Origin: Marinobacter sp. S0848L
GTDB taxonomy: Bacteria; Pseudomonadota; Gammaproteobacteria; Pseudomonadales; Oleiphilaceae
Length of the DNA: 64,000 nucleotides
Direction of reading: 5' to 3'
Assembly: GCF_023016065.1 (NCBI RefSeq)
Contig: NZ_JALKAQ010000005.1
Coordinates: 186,001 to 250,000 of the forward strand
A program made the translations under genes and the position numbers. Numbering within the stretch: the stretch's first letter is position 1; each line of letters starts with the position of its first letter. Of this stretch, positions 1-9,124 are shown piece by piece. The notes under the pieces were generated by a model. The model was given only the letters and a program-made list of their open reading frames with translations. It was not told the origin of the DNA and made no database searches.

Positions 1-142
1 GTGAAACATGTACTGCCCCACGAGCCGGCCACAGAGCTTAAATAATCCGGCCCCCTTCCCCCCGCTGCAGCCCACATCTTCATAAGCCCCCCAACCACTT
101 TGAACCTGAAACGTTTTAGAACAAAACATTCACTCTGTTCTG

Positions 143-183
143 TTGAAATCCGCACCTCTTAAGAATACTGTATATATAAACAG
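143..183 (+). promoter_or_regulatory. SOS promoter and LexA box of imuA
   Basis: A near-perfect LexA box, CTGTATATATAAACAG, lies at 168-183, ending 18 bases before the imuA ATG. It matches the gammaproteobacterial consensus CTG-N10-CAG with an AT-rich centre. A -35-like TTGAAA (143-148) and a -10-like TACTGT (166-171) are 17 bp apart, so the box overlaps the -10 element. LexA bound there should block RNA polymerase until DNA damage. The box is seen directly; the promoter elements are inferred. Confidence 0.88.
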
Positions 184-201
184 TATTCGGAGAATTTCCC
201 C

Positions 202-891
202 ATGAACGAACTACTGAGCAACCTGCTTCAGGATGCCCGAGTATGGCAGGGTCATCAGCACAAAAAGACCACCCAACCTGCGGAACCCACCGGGTATCAG
301 TCGCTGGACAACCAACTGGGCGGACTGGGATGGCCAAAGGGTGCCTTGAGCGAATGCCTGCTGGACACCTGCGGTATTGGCGAGCTACACCTTGTGCTAC
401 CGCTTATGCAAAGGGTATCCAATGAGGGCAAGACCATCTTCTGGATAAACCCGCCCCATACCCCCTACGCGCCGGCTTTGGCCCGGGAGGGCGTAAATCT
501 CGATCATGTGGTCATGGTGACAACAAAAGACCAAAACGATTTTTTGTGGACTCTTGAAAACTGCCTTCGCTCACCGGTTACCGGGCTGGTGCTTGCATGG
601 CCGGGCACGCTGGCCAGACGTGATGTTCGCCGCTTGCAGTTGGCCTCGGAAGCCGGCGGCAATGTGTGTGTACTTTTCCGCAGCCGCCGCCATGTCGGGC
701 AAAACTCACCGGCCGCTTTACGACTGGAGCTCGTTCCGGGCGAACACCAAGAGCTCAAGATCAACATCATCAAACGGCGAGGCAGCTGGCCGGGGCAGCG
801 CTGCTCTCTCGCAATGGCGCACCGGGCCAACCTTTCCGGTCAGGATTCCACTCACATAATTCAGGGTCCGTGGGCCGGGGCTCAACGGTAA
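202..891 (+). CDS. imuA: Translesion synthesis accessory protein ImuA
   Basis: A 229-residue protein of the ImuA (SulA2/RecA-like) family, first gene of the imuA-imuB-dnaE2 mutasome cassette. ImuA is known to be needed for damage-induced mutagenesis carried out with ImuB and the polymerase DnaE2. The N-terminal part carries the family pattern in which a target sequence is followed by G(L)GWPKGAL (about residues 42-50), where RecA-like proteins have their substrate-loading region. The middle is a RecA-like alpha/beta core, but the canonical Walker A GxxxxGK[ST] is absent. It ends 4 bases before imuB. The ATG follows the SOS box directly, and no better in-frame start is present. Identification rests on sequence style plus the diagnostic gene order. 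Confidence 0.88.
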   Translation: MNELLSNLLQDARVWQGHQHKKTTQPAEPTGYQSLDNQLGGLGWPKGALSECLLDTCGIGELHLVLPLMQRVSNEGKTIFWINPPHTPYAPALAREGVNLDHVVMVTTKDQNDFLWTLENCLRSPVTGLVLAWPGTLARRDVRRLQLASEAGGNVCVLFRSRRHVGQNSPAALRLELVPGEHQELKINIIKRRGSWPGQRCSLAMAHRANLSGQDSTHIIQGPWAGAQR

Positions 892-895
892 TTTT

Positions 896-2314
896 ATGCT
901 CTGGCTATACCTGCATTTTCCACATTTATTACTGGACCATGTCCAACGGAATCAGGATTCCGGAGGCGCTCTTGTGATCGTGGATGGTACAGGCCAAGCC
1001 ATCATGCAAGCCTGCCCAGCCGCTCGTGAGTTGGGTATAGAAGCGGGTATGCGCCTGAAAACCGCGCTTGGTTTAGCGCCCAACCTACACATCATGCAAG
1101 CAGATCCGAAACAGGAAGCCTGGCTTCTGGAAGATCAGGCACGCTGGCTGTACCACTACGCCGCGCACATTACCTTGGCATCGCCTGATGGTCTTTGGGC
1201 AGAAGTCAGTAGCCTGCAAAAGCTTTATGGCGGCCTACCGGCCATCTGGCAAACCGTGGAACAAGCCTTGACCGAGCGCCAGCTCACCGCGTGGATCGCC
1301 ATTGGCCACACGCCATTGGCAGCCCGGTTATTAGCGCTCACCGGCAAAGGCGAATGCACAGCAAACAAAAACCACATTCTCGCAGCGCTTGGTAACTTAC
1401 CACTGCAGGCCGCCGGTTTTGACAAGAAGCCCTGCACCCGCCTGCAACGCCTTGGGCTTAATACCCTTGGCGATGTATTCGCTCTGCCCGCTCCGGAATT
1501 GGCTCGGCGGTTATCGCCAGAACTGCTGAGCACCGTCCAGAAGATTCAGGGCACCCGGTCAGACCCCAAAACACCTTGGCAACCACCCCATATTTTCAGG
1601 CAGCGGGCGGATTTCATTCAGGAAGTGGAGCACACCCAAGGGCTTCTATTCTCGTTGCAGCGAATTCTGTCTGAGTTGGAAGAAGACCTCTGCTGGCGCC
1701 AGCAAGATACCGACACCCTGCTGCTTGCACTGCAGCACCGGCACCAAGAACCAACTCGTTTTCAAATCCGAACCACCGGGCCGGAACATCGGGCGGACGG
1801 ATTTTTAAAGCTGATCCGCCTGAAGCTTGATCAGCAGCCTTTAAGCTCGCCAGTCATTGCACTCTCTCTTACCGTCAAACGATTTACCGGCCGCGAGGCT
1901 CCGACGGGGCAGGATTTGCTCGGCGAAACTCAGGATCTGAACGAAGCATGGCACACGCTGATCAGCCGCCTTCAGGCCCGGCTGGGAGATCAGGCACTAA
2001 AGCAACTGTCGCCTTCCAACGACCACCGGCCAGAATGTGCCTGGTCGGCCAAGGAGGTTCGCAAACCCTCTAAAAGGAAAGCAGCAGAGCCTAACCTCTT
2101 GCCACACCGGCCGTTATGGCTACTGAAAGGCCCCAAATCGTTGGATCAAATGCCCACACACTGGCACTCTGGCCCCGAGCGCATCAGCAGTGGTTGGTGG
2201 GACGGCCAGCGCGTTCATCGGGATTATTACATCGCACAGTTGCCGGGCGGCGAGGTGGCCTGGGTATTCCGGGACCATCAGGACGGATGGTTTATTCATG
2301 GGTGGTTTGGCTGA
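896..2314 (+). CDS. imuB: Y-family polymerase-like mutasome protein ImuB
   Basis: A 472-residue member of the DinB/UmuC superfamily that acts as a scaffold linking DnaE2 to the beta clamp. The N-terminus reads LYLHFPHLLLD, where active Y-family polymerases have a metal-binding DxDxFFA-type motif. The usual SLDE palm motif is replaced around SPDGLWAE (about residue 98). The catalytic acidic residues are therefore missing, as expected for ImuB. Palm/fingers features occupy roughly residues 1-240 and a little-finger-like region follows to about 360. The polar C-terminal tail is typical of the family. It starts 4 bases after imuA, and its stop codon overlaps the dnaE2 start (TGATG), so the three genes are translationally linked under the single upstream LexA box. 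Confidence 0.9.
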   Translation: MLWLYLHFPHLLLDHVQRNQDSGGALVIVDGTGQAIMQACPAARELGIEAGMRLKTALGLAPNLHIMQADPKQEAWLLEDQARWLYHYAAHITLASPDGLWAEVSSLQKLYGGLPAIWQTVEQALTERQLTAWIAIGHTPLAARLLALTGKGECTANKNHILAALGNLPLQAAGFDKKPCTRLQRLGLNTLGDVFALPAPELARRLSPELLSTVQKIQGTRSDPKTPWQPPHIFRQRADFIQEVEHTQGLLFSLQRILSELEEDLCWRQQDTDTLLLALQHRHQEPTRFQIRTTGPEHRADGFLKLIRLKLDQQPLSSPVIALSLTVKRFTGREAPTGQDLLGETQDLNEAWHTLISRLQARLGDQALKQLSPSNDHRPECAWSAKEVRKPSKRKAAEPNLLPHRPLWLLKGPKSLDQMPTHWHSGPERISSGWWDGQRVHRDYYIAQLPGGEVAWVFRDHQDGWFIHGWFG

Positions 2315-5300
2315 TGGATACCGGCTATGCGGAATTGTTCTGCTTCAGTAACTTCACTTTTCTAACCGGGGCCTCGCACCCTCATGAGCTGGCCGAACGA
2401 GCTTTGGAACTAGGCTATAGCGCCATCGCCATCACCGATGCTTGTTCTGTAGCCGGCATTCCCAGAGCCTGGGCCGCGCTGAAAGACAGCCCGGTGAAGC
2501 TCATAACCGGCAGTTGGTTCGAGCTGGACAATGCTCCTACCGACTCAGCCGTTCCACGCTTTATCTTGTTAGCCAAAGATCGTCAGGGTTATGGCCAGCT
2601 CTGCAAACTCATAACCACGGGCCGGCGCCGTGCCGAAAAAGGCCAATACCAACTCTTCACGCGAGATATTGAAACTCACGAGCTGGATCACTGCTTTTGT
2701 TTGTGGCTCCCACCCTCGCAGGAAAGCGCTACCTTTTCTGAAACCCTCGCTTGCGGTGAATGGCTACTTCGACTTTTCGAGCCGCGGTTACGCATTGCCG
2801 CCAACCGCACTCTGGAAGTTGGCGAAGAACAACAATTGGCTCAGATTCGGGATTTGGCCGATCACCTACGCATCCCGGTAGTCGCCACCGGCGAAGTCCA
2901 CATGCACAGCCGGGAACGCCAACCCCTGCAAGACGTACTCACAGCCCTTCGGCATCACACAACCCTGGAGAATGCCGGGCGCTGCCTGTTCCAAAACGGC
3001 GAACGCTACCTCCGCCCTCTCCCAGTGCTGCAAAAACTGTTTCCCGAAAACTGGTTGCGCGAGACGATTCAGATTGCCAACGCCTGCGAGTTTGAACCGG
3101 GCAGCCTGCGCTACGAATACCCACCCGATTTAGTACCAACCGATGAAACCCCTGCGGGCCTGCTAAAACGCCTGACCCACGAAGGCGAACGTCGCCGATA
3201 CCCTAACGGCACACCACTGAAGGTTCAGGCGTTGATTCGCAAAGAGTTGGGGCTGATCTCGGAGATGCAGTACGAGCACTACTTTCTGACCATCCACGAC
3301 ATAGTCGCGTTTGCCCGAAGCCAAGGCATTTTGTGTCAGGGGCGCGGCTCTGCTGCGAACTCAGCCGTCTGTTACTGCCTAGGCATCACCGAGGTCAACC
3401 CAGCCAAGGTTGAGCTGTTGTTTGAGCGGTTCATCTCGAAAGACCGGGACGAACCGCCCGATATCGATGTGGATTTCGAGCACCAACGGCGTGAAGAAGT
3501 GATTCAATATATATACCAACGCTACGGTCGCGAACGTGCGGCTTTGGCAGCAACGGTGATTCGGTACCGGCCCCGCAGCGCCATCCGCGATGTAGGTAAA
3601 GCGCTCGGGTTCGATGCTGCTTTGGTTGAAAAGCTGTTGGACGGCATCGACTGGCGAGACCAATCCACCAACTGGCGCCAGCAGATTCTGGACAAAGGCC
3701 TGACCCGGAACCCCCAAGTGGCCAACCAATTCTTTACGTTGGTGAACACCTTGCTGGGTTTTCCCCGTCATTTGTCACAGCACGTTGGCGGTTTCGTTAT
3801 CAGTGCCGGGCCACTATCGGAACTGGTGCCGGTCGAAAACGCGGCCATGCAAGACCGCACCGTCATCCAATGGGATAAAGACGATCTGGAAAGCCTGGGC
3901 TTGATGAAGGTGGATGTCCTCGCCCTTGGTATGCTAACCGCTATCCGCAAAGCTCTGGAGCTGATCAGCACCGTAAAAGGCACGCCCTTTACCATTCAGG
4001 ATATCCCCCAAGAAGACCCCGACACCTACGCCATGCTGCAAAAGGGAGATAGTATTGGCGTGTTTCAGGTGGAATCCCGCGCCCAGATCAATATGCTGCC
4101 TCGGCTAAAACCCGAGACTTACTACGATCTGGTCATCGAAGTGGCCATCGTGCGCCCGGGCCCCATTCAAGGCGACATGGTTCACCCTTACCTTCGCCGC
4201 AAGCATGGCTTGGAACCGGTCGAGTTTCCCAGCGATGCCATACGTCAGGTGCTGGAGCGCACACTGGGGGTGCCCATATTTCAGGAGCAGGTGATCAAAC
4301 TGGCCATGGTGGCTGCTGGCTTCAGTGCCGGTGAAGCCGACAAACTCCGCCTCGCCATGGCCGCCTGGAAATCCCATGGCGATCTCACCCCTTTTCGGGA
4401 CAAGCTGATCAACGGCATGCTGGAACGTGGTCACGACCCGGAATTCGCCGACCGCCTGTATCAACAAATATGCGGGTTTGGCGGTTACGGATTCCCGGAA
4501 TCCCACGCCGCCAGCTTTGCTTTGTTGGTGTACGTCTCCGCCTGGATCAAACGCCACCATCCGGCGGCGTTTTACTGTGCCTTGCTCAACAGCCAACCTA
4601 TGGGGTTTTACTCGCCAAGCCAATTGGTACAAGACGCTCGCCGTCATGACGTAACCGTTTTGCCCCCGGACGTAAACTTCAGCCACTGGGAACACTCGCT
4701 GGAGGGGCCAAATCAGCACCTGCGCCTAGGGCTGAGAATTGTTCAAGGCCTGTCCCGCCAAGGCGGCCAGTGCGTTCATGAAAACCGTCCGACGCAAGGT
4801 TATCGCTCCGCCAGCGAACTGCGCACCAGTGCCGGGCTCAACCAACGTGATATGGAGTTACTGGCCGGAGCCAACGCCATGGCCGGCTTTACCTCAGACC
4901 GCCATCAGGCCTATTGGCAGTTATTGGATTACGAAGAACCTTCCGCACTGTTTGCTCAAGAGGCCGAAGCGGATTACCAGCCACAACCATGCGGCCAGCT
5001 GCCGCAGCCTAGCGAAGGTCAAAACGTTCTGGCGGATTACCGTAGCCAAGGCCTCACACTTCAAAGACACCCTTTGGCTTTGCTTCGGGAACAAGGTCAC
5101 CTCCAACACTGCCTGACCGCCGAACAACTAAAGACCACCCGCCCCGGCATCCCCGTGCAAGTAGCTGGTCTGGTTACCGGCCGCCAGCGACCGGGTTCAG
5201 CCGCTGGTGTCACCTTTGTCACTCTCGAAGACGAAACCGGCAACGTTAACGTTGTGGTCTGGCTGGCAACGGCCCGCCAACAACGCAAACCGCTACTCAC

Positions 5301-5430
5301 CGCTCGGCTACTGCACGTAAAAGGGGTTATCGAAAAGGAAGGAGAGATCGTGCATGTGATGGCCGGCAAACTCTCGGACTTGAGCCACCTGATCAACTCG
5401 TTACCGGTCAATTCAAGAGATTTTCACTGA
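2314..5430 (+). CDS. dnaE2: Error-prone DNA polymerase DnaE2 (ImuC)
   Basis: C-family DNA polymerase, 1038 residues from the ATG at 2314 (MDTGYAELFCFSNFTFL). This start overlaps the imuB TGA by one base. The reading frame is open 198 bases further upstream, but that part lies inside imuB and has no family similarity. Visible domains are an N-terminal PHP domain (FSNFTFLTGASHP), then the catalytic PDIDVDF motif with paired aspartates near residue 387, the polymerase core, a helix-hairpin-helix part, and a C-terminal OB fold (VQVAGLVTGRQRPG, about residue 948 on). DnaE2 is the catalytic subunit of the SOS mutasome and performs mutagenic lesion bypass. It is shorter than replicative DnaE (about 1160 residues), as expected for the error-prone class. 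A bidirectional terminator follows. Confidence 0.93.
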   Translation: MDTGYAELFCFSNFTFLTGASHPHELAERALELGYSAIAITDACSVAGIPRAWAALKDSPVKLITGSWFELDNAPTDSAVPRFILLAKDRQGYGQLCKLITTGRRRAEKGQYQLFTRDIETHELDHCFCLWLPPSQESATFSETLACGEWLLRLFEPRLRIAANRTLEVGEEQQLAQIRDLADHLRIPVVATGEVHMHSRERQPLQDVLTALRHHTTLENAGRCLFQNGERYLRPLPVLQKLFPENWLRETIQIANACEFEPGSLRYEYPPDLVPTDETPAGLLKRLTHEGERRRYPNGTPLKVQALIRKELGLISEMQYEHYFLTIHDIVAFARSQGILCQGRGSAANSAVCYCLGITEVNPAKVELLFERFISKDRDEPPDIDVDFEHQRREEVIQYIYQRYGRERAALAATVIRYRPRSAIRDVGKALGFDAALVEKLLDGIDWRDQSTNWRQQILDKGLTRNPQVANQFFTLVNTLLGFPRHLSQHVGGFVISAGPLSELVPVENAAMQDRTVIQWDKDDLESLGLMKVDVLALGMLTAIRKALELISTVKGTPFTIQDIPQEDPDTYAMLQKGDSIGVFQVESRAQINMLPRLKPETYYDLVIEVAIVRPGPIQGDMVHPYLRRKHGLEPVEFPSDAIRQVLERTLGVPIFQEQVIKLAMVAAGFSAGEADKLRLAMAAWKSHGDLTPFRDKLINGMLERGHDPEFADRLYQQICGFGGYGFPESHAASFALLVYVSAWIKRHHPAAFYCALLNSQPMGFYSPSQLVQDARRHDVTVLPPDVNFSHWEHSLEGPNQHLRLGLRIVQGLSRQGGQCVHENRPTQGYRSASELRTSAGLNQRDMELLAGANAMAGFTSDRHQAYWQLLDYEEPSALFAQEAEADYQPQPCGQLPQPSEGQNVLADYRSQGLTLQRHPLALLREQGHLQHCLTAEQLKTTRPGIPVQVAGLVTGRQRPGSAAGVTFVTLEDETGNVNVVVWLATARQQRKPLLTARLLHVKGVIEKEGEIVHVMAGKLSDLSHLINSLPVNSRDFH

Positions 5431-5436
5431 ACACAA

Positions 5437-5462
5437 AAAAACCCCGCCGAAGCGGGGTTTTT
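5437..5462. terminator. Bidirectional intrinsic terminator between dnaE2 and oadB
   Basis: Stem AAAAACCCCGC / GCGGGGTTTTT with loop CGAA. The A-run on the left and T-run on the right let it stop transcription from both dnaE2 (plus) and oadB (minus), whose 3' ends face each other here. Confidence 0.9.
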
Positions 5463-5484
5463 CTGGTACAGCTAGAAGTAAAGA

Positions 5485-6819
5485 TCAGCTCAACAGCTTG
5501 ATCATCACACCCGCCGCAACCGCAGAGCCGATTACACCAGCCACGTTAGGGCCCATAGCGTGCATCAACAGGAAGTTCTGCGGGTTAGCCTCAAGGCCAA
5601 CTTTGTTGGATACCCGCGCTGCCATTGGCACCGCAGATACACCGGCAGAACCGATAAGCGGGTTGATGGGGTCTTTGCTGACTTTGTTCATCAGCTTCGC
5701 CATCAGAACACCAGAGGCAGTACCCACACCGAACGCGACAACACCCAAGCCCAGAATACCCAGAGTCTGAGCATCCAGGAACTTGTCAGCCATCAACTTG
5801 GAGCCCACAGACAAACCAAGGAAGATAGTTACGATGTTGATCAGTGCGTTCTGGGCCGTATCGCTCAAGCGCTCAACTACACCACATTCACGCATCAGGT
5901 TACCGAAGCAGAACATACCCAGCAGCGGCGCTGCATCTGGCAGGAACAGTACAACAGCAATCAGAACAACCAGCGGGAAAACAATCTTTTCCTTCTTGCT
6001 GACCGGACGCAGCTGGCTCATTTTAATAGCCCGCTCTTCCTTGCTGGTCAGCGCCTTCATGATTGGCGGCTGAATCATCGGAACCATGGCCATGTAGGCG
6101 TATGCCGATACGGCAATGGCGCCCAGCAGATGCGGAGCCAATACGCTGGCGACATAGATGGAGGTCGGACCATCAGCACCACCGATGATACCGATCGCGG
6201 CCGCTTCAAGAATGTTGAATTCCAGAACGCCAGTCCAATCCAGCAACGCGGCACCAATCACGGTACCAAAGATACCGAACTGAGCGGCTGCGCCCAGCAG
6301 CATGGTCTTCGGGTTTGCAAGCAGAGGACCAAAATCGGTCATTGCGCCTACACCCATAAAGATCAGCAGCGGCCCGATGGTGCTGCCAATAACCACGGAG
6401 TAGAAGTTGTACAGCATACCGTTGCCGTAGCCGAAGTCTTGGGCAAGGGAGTTCGCCATCGCCATTTCAGAATAGCTGGCTTCTTTAACCGCTACTTTGA
6501 AGGCTTCCTTCAGCTCAGGCGTTACCGCCTGCCCCGCTTGATAGGCAACATCTAGTGGAACAGCCAATGCCGCCAGAACCTGGGTCGCATCGCTCTTCAG
6601 TGCAAAATGAATCGCATTTTCCGCCGCAGTCAGGGCCAGCCCTGCCTCCGGGATGTTCGCCAGAATACCGCCGAAACCGATTGGCACCAGCAGCAGTGGC
6701 TCAAAGCCCTTACGAATCGCAAGGAACAGAAGAAGCAGGCCGATGGCGATCATCACCACCTGACCAAACTCTATGTTGAACAGGCCACTGCCTGTCCATA
6801 GCGTCATTATCTTATCCAT
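5485..6819 (-). CDS. oadB: Oxaloacetate decarboxylase beta subunit (sodium-pumping membrane subunit)
   Basis: A 444-residue polytopic membrane protein of the sodium-translocating decarboxylase beta family. It decarboxylates carboxybiotin bound to OadA and couples this to Na+ export across the inner membrane. Hydrophobic segments run through most of the sequence. The conserved GGADGPTS motif (aspartate near residue 216) is the sodium- and proton-handling region of the family, and an [13 protein letters not shown] stretch ends the protein. It is the last gene of oadG-oadA-oadB, 13 bases after oadA, with a shared terminator downstream. The family also contains methylmalonyl-CoA and glutaconyl-CoA decarboxylase subunits, but the neighbouring OadA points to oxaloacetate. 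Confidence 0.93.
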   Translation of the reverse strand: MDKIMTLWTGSGLFNIEFGQVVMIAIGLLLLFLAIRKGFEPLLLVPIGFGGILANIPEAGLALTAAENAIHFALKSDATQVLAALAVPLDVAYQAGQAVTPELKEAFKVAVKEASYSEMAMANSLAQDFGYGNGMLYNFYSVVIGSTIGPLLIFMGVGAMTDFGPLLANPKTMLLGAAAQFGIFGTVIGAALLDWTGVLEFNILEAAAIGIIGGADGPTSIYVASVLAPHLLGAIAVSAYAYMAMVPMIQPPIMKALTSKEERAIKMSQLRPVSKKEKIVFPLVVLIAVVLFLPDAAPLLGMFCFGNLMRECGVVERLSDTAQNALINIVTIFLGLSVGSKLMADKFLDAQTLGILGLGVVAFGVGTASGVLMAKLMNKVSKDPINPLIGSAGVSAVPMAARVSNKVGLEANPQNFLLMHAMGPNVAGVIGSAVAAGVMIKLLS

Positions 6820-6832
6820 GGAATGCTGGCCC

Positions 6833-8614
6833 TTATGCGATTGTCAGCATTTCATCATCAACAGAGACGGCATCACCGACTTTGATGAAGACTTCACCGA
6901 TGGTTCCGGCCTTGGACGCGCGAATCTCGGTTTCCATTTTCATGGCCTCGAGAATGATCAGCACGTCACCTTCTTCAACCGTGTCTCCAGGAGAAACCAG
7001 AACCTTCCAGATGTTGCCGCTCAACGGCGCGCTAACAGGCTCACCGCCGCCGGCAGGTACTGGAGCAGCCGCCGCCGGGGCCGCGCTGGAACCGCCCTGG
7101 CCTTCGATCTGGCTGATTTCACCACCTTCGGTAACGGCAACAACGTACTTCTGGCCGTTCACCTCAACGGTGTAGTTCTCAGGTCCTTCAGCTTTCTTGG
7201 CCGGAGCCACGTCGTCAGCACTTGGTACTGGCTCGAAAGCGTCTGCATTGCCACGGTTCTCCAGGAACTTCAGGCCAATCTGCGGGAACAGTGCGTAAGT
7301 TAGAACGTCGTCTACTTCCTGCTCAGCCAGCTTAATGCCCTTCTCGCCTGCCAGGCCTTTCAGCTCTGCAGTCAACTTGTCCATTTCAGGCTCAATGTTG
7401 TCTGCCGGGCGACAAGTAATTGCTTCGGCACCATCCAGAACGCGCTCTTGCAGCTCTTTGTTGAACGGCGCCGGTGCAGAGCCGTACTCGCCCTTCAGGA
7501 TCGCAGAGGTTTCTTTGGAGATAGACTTGTAGCGCTCACCGGTCAGTACGTTCAGAACAGCCTGAGTACCTACAATCTGAGACGTCGGAGTTACCAGCGG
7601 GATGTAACCCAGGTCTTCACGTACCTTTGGAATTTCGGCAAGAACTTCGTCGAACTTGTCAGTCGCGTTCTGCTCGCGCAGCTGGTTTTCCATGTTGGTC
7701 AGCATGCCACCCGGAACCTGAGCAATCAGGATTCGGGAGTCTGTACCACGCAGGCTACCTTCAAACTTCGCATACTTCTTACGAACTTCGCGGAAGTAGG
7801 AAGCAATTTCTTCAAGCAGGTTCAGATCCAGGCCGGTATCACGGTCGGTACCTTCCAGAATCGCAACCACTGCTTCAGTGGGCGAATGACCGTAAGTCAT
7901 ACTCATGGAAGAGATAGCGGTATCTACGTTGTCGATACCCGCTTCCGCAGCTTTGATCGCCGTAGCAGTAGACATGCCCGTGGTGGCGTGGCACTGCATG
8001 TGAATCGGGATATCCAATTCTTTCTTCAGGCGGCTGACCAGGTCGTAGGCAACGTAGGGCTTCAGAATACCGGCCATGTCTTTGATGGCGATGGAGTCGG
8101 CACCCATGTCGGCGACTTCTTTTGCCAACTCAACCCACATATCAAGAGTGTGCACAGGGCTGGTGGTGTAAGAAATAGTGCCCTGAGCATGCTTTCCTGT
8201 TTTACGAACCGCTTTAATAGCAGTCGCCAAGTTGCGAGGATCGTTCATCGCATCGAAGATACGGAACACATCAACGCCGTTTTCGGCAGCACGATCTACA
8301 AAACGCTCTACCACGTCATCCGCGTAATGACGGTAGCCCAGCAGGTTCTGGCCACGCAGCAACATCTGCTGTGGCGTGTTAGGCATTACTTTTTTCAGTT
8401 CGCGGATACGCTCCCAGGGGTCTTCGCCCAGGTAACGAATGCAGGAGTCAAAGGTAGCACCACCCCAAGATTCCAAAGACCAGAAACCGACTTGATCGAG
8501 TTTCTCGGCAATCGGCAGCATGTCGTCCAGACGCATGCGGGTGGCAAGCAGGGATTGGTGGGCGTCACGTAAAATTACGTCCGTAATCCCCAGCGGTTTT
8601 TTCGTGTCAGTCAT
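6833..8614 (-). CDS. oadA: Oxaloacetate decarboxylase alpha subunit (carboxyltransferase plus biotin carrier)
   Basis: A 593-residue soluble subunit that moves the carboxyl group of oxaloacetate to its own biotin, giving pyruvate. The N-terminal carboxyltransferase barrel opens with [15 protein letters not shown] (metal and substrate residues) and contains [13 protein letters not shown], which supplies the metal-binding histidines. A PYC/OADA conserved domain follows to about residue 460. An Ala/Pro/Gly-rich linker (about 505-525) leads to a C-terminal biotinyl domain with the EAMKME motif; the biotinylated lysine is near residue 559. The length agrees with the family. It lies between oadG and oadB in one transcription unit. 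In an aerobe the complex may run as an anaplerotic or energy-conserving sodium pump; the physiological direction cannot be read from sequence. Confidence 0.95.
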   Translation of the reverse strand: MTDTKKPLGITDVILRDAHQSLLATRMRLDDMLPIAEKLDQVGFWSLESWGGATFDSCIRYLGEDPWERIRELKKVMPNTPQQMLLRGQNLLGYRHYADDVVERFVDRAAENGVDVFRIFDAMNDPRNLATAIKAVRKTGKHAQGTISYTTSPVHTLDMWVELAKEVADMGADSIAIKDMAGILKPYVAYDLVSRLKKELDIPIHMQCHATTGMSTATAIKAAEAGIDNVDTAISSMSMTYGHSPTEAVVAILEGTDRDTGLDLNLLEEIASYFREVRKKYAKFEGSLRGTDSRILIAQVPGGMLTNMENQLREQNATDKFDEVLAEIPKVREDLGYIPLVTPTSQIVGTQAVLNVLTGERYKSISKETSAILKGEYGSAPAPFNKELQERVLDGAEAITCRPADNIEPEMDKLTAELKGLAGEKGIKLAEQEVDDVLTYALFPQIGLKFLENRGNADAFEPVPSADDVAPAKKAEGPENYTVEVNGQKYVVAVTEGGEISQIEGQGGSSAAPAAAAPVPAGGGEPVSAPLSGNIWKVLVSPGDTVEEGDVLIILEAMKMETEIRASKAGTIGEVFIKVGDAVSVDDEMLTIA

Positions 8615-8655
8615 CGTGTCAGCCTTCTGTTAAAAGGTTCTAATCCGTTCCCGGG

Positions 8656-8907
8656 TCACTTCTTGTGGCGTGACCGGTATTGTGCAATCGCCTTCTTAAT
8701 GGCCTCGGCGGTGTCAGGGTCAACCGACGTTGGCGCCTTGGGCTTGGCACGTGGCGTTCTGGCCGGGGTTGCCGGCTCTGGCGGAGCAAGCCGCAGAATG
8801 ATCTTCGACATCAGGCCTGTTGCGAATACCAGAATAACCAGAAACGCGAACACGAAGCCCATACCGGCGATCATCAAATCTACGGCGTTTGACATCAGCT
8901 CATTCAT
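8656..8907 (-). CDS. oadG: Oxaloacetate decarboxylase gamma subunit
   Basis: A small 83-residue protein with a single N-terminal membrane helix (about residues 10-35) followed by a Pro/Ala-rich hydrophilic tail ending in a basic, His-containing segment (YRSRHKK). In the known complex, the gamma subunit anchors OadA to OadB, and its tail binds zinc and the alpha subunit. It is first in the oadGAB run. The 217 bases upstream, up to dbpA, should hold the operon promoter, but no convincing -35/-10 pair was recognised. Subunits of this family diverge fast, so the call depends largely on position and topology. Confidence 0.88.
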   Translation of the reverse strand: MNELMSNAVDLMIAGMGFVFAFLVILVFATGLMSKIILRLAPPEPATPARTPRAKPKAPTSVDPDTAEAIKKAIAQYRSRHKK

Positions 8908-9124
8908 AGTGAACAGCTACCTGTATTGGTTTGTGATTTCCCCGCCTCAATCACCCTCTTCCAGACAAATGCCTAGTAGCTTGTGAAATCAAAACGGGAG
9001 GCAAAATCCTGCGTAATTTACCGGTTTCATTGTTCTGGAGCAACCAAAAGCATATTTTTCTATAGGGATTTCCCGAGCGAAGATCGCAAAAAACGGTTCT
9101 ATACACTCGGGCAAATCACCCTAT

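Noticed and set aside
1..142. Possible gene fragment at the left edge
   Set aside because: No frame with protein-like composition was found; minus-strand open frame 116-337 runs across the SOS box and imuA start.
5560..6555. 331-codon open frame antisense to oadB
   Set aside because: Composition mirrors the complement of hydrophobic oadB codons (His/Gln/Arg/Asn-rich); not protein-like.
7448..8572. 374-codon open frame antisense to oadA
   Set aside because: A shadow of the oadA reading frame; no domain, no start context.
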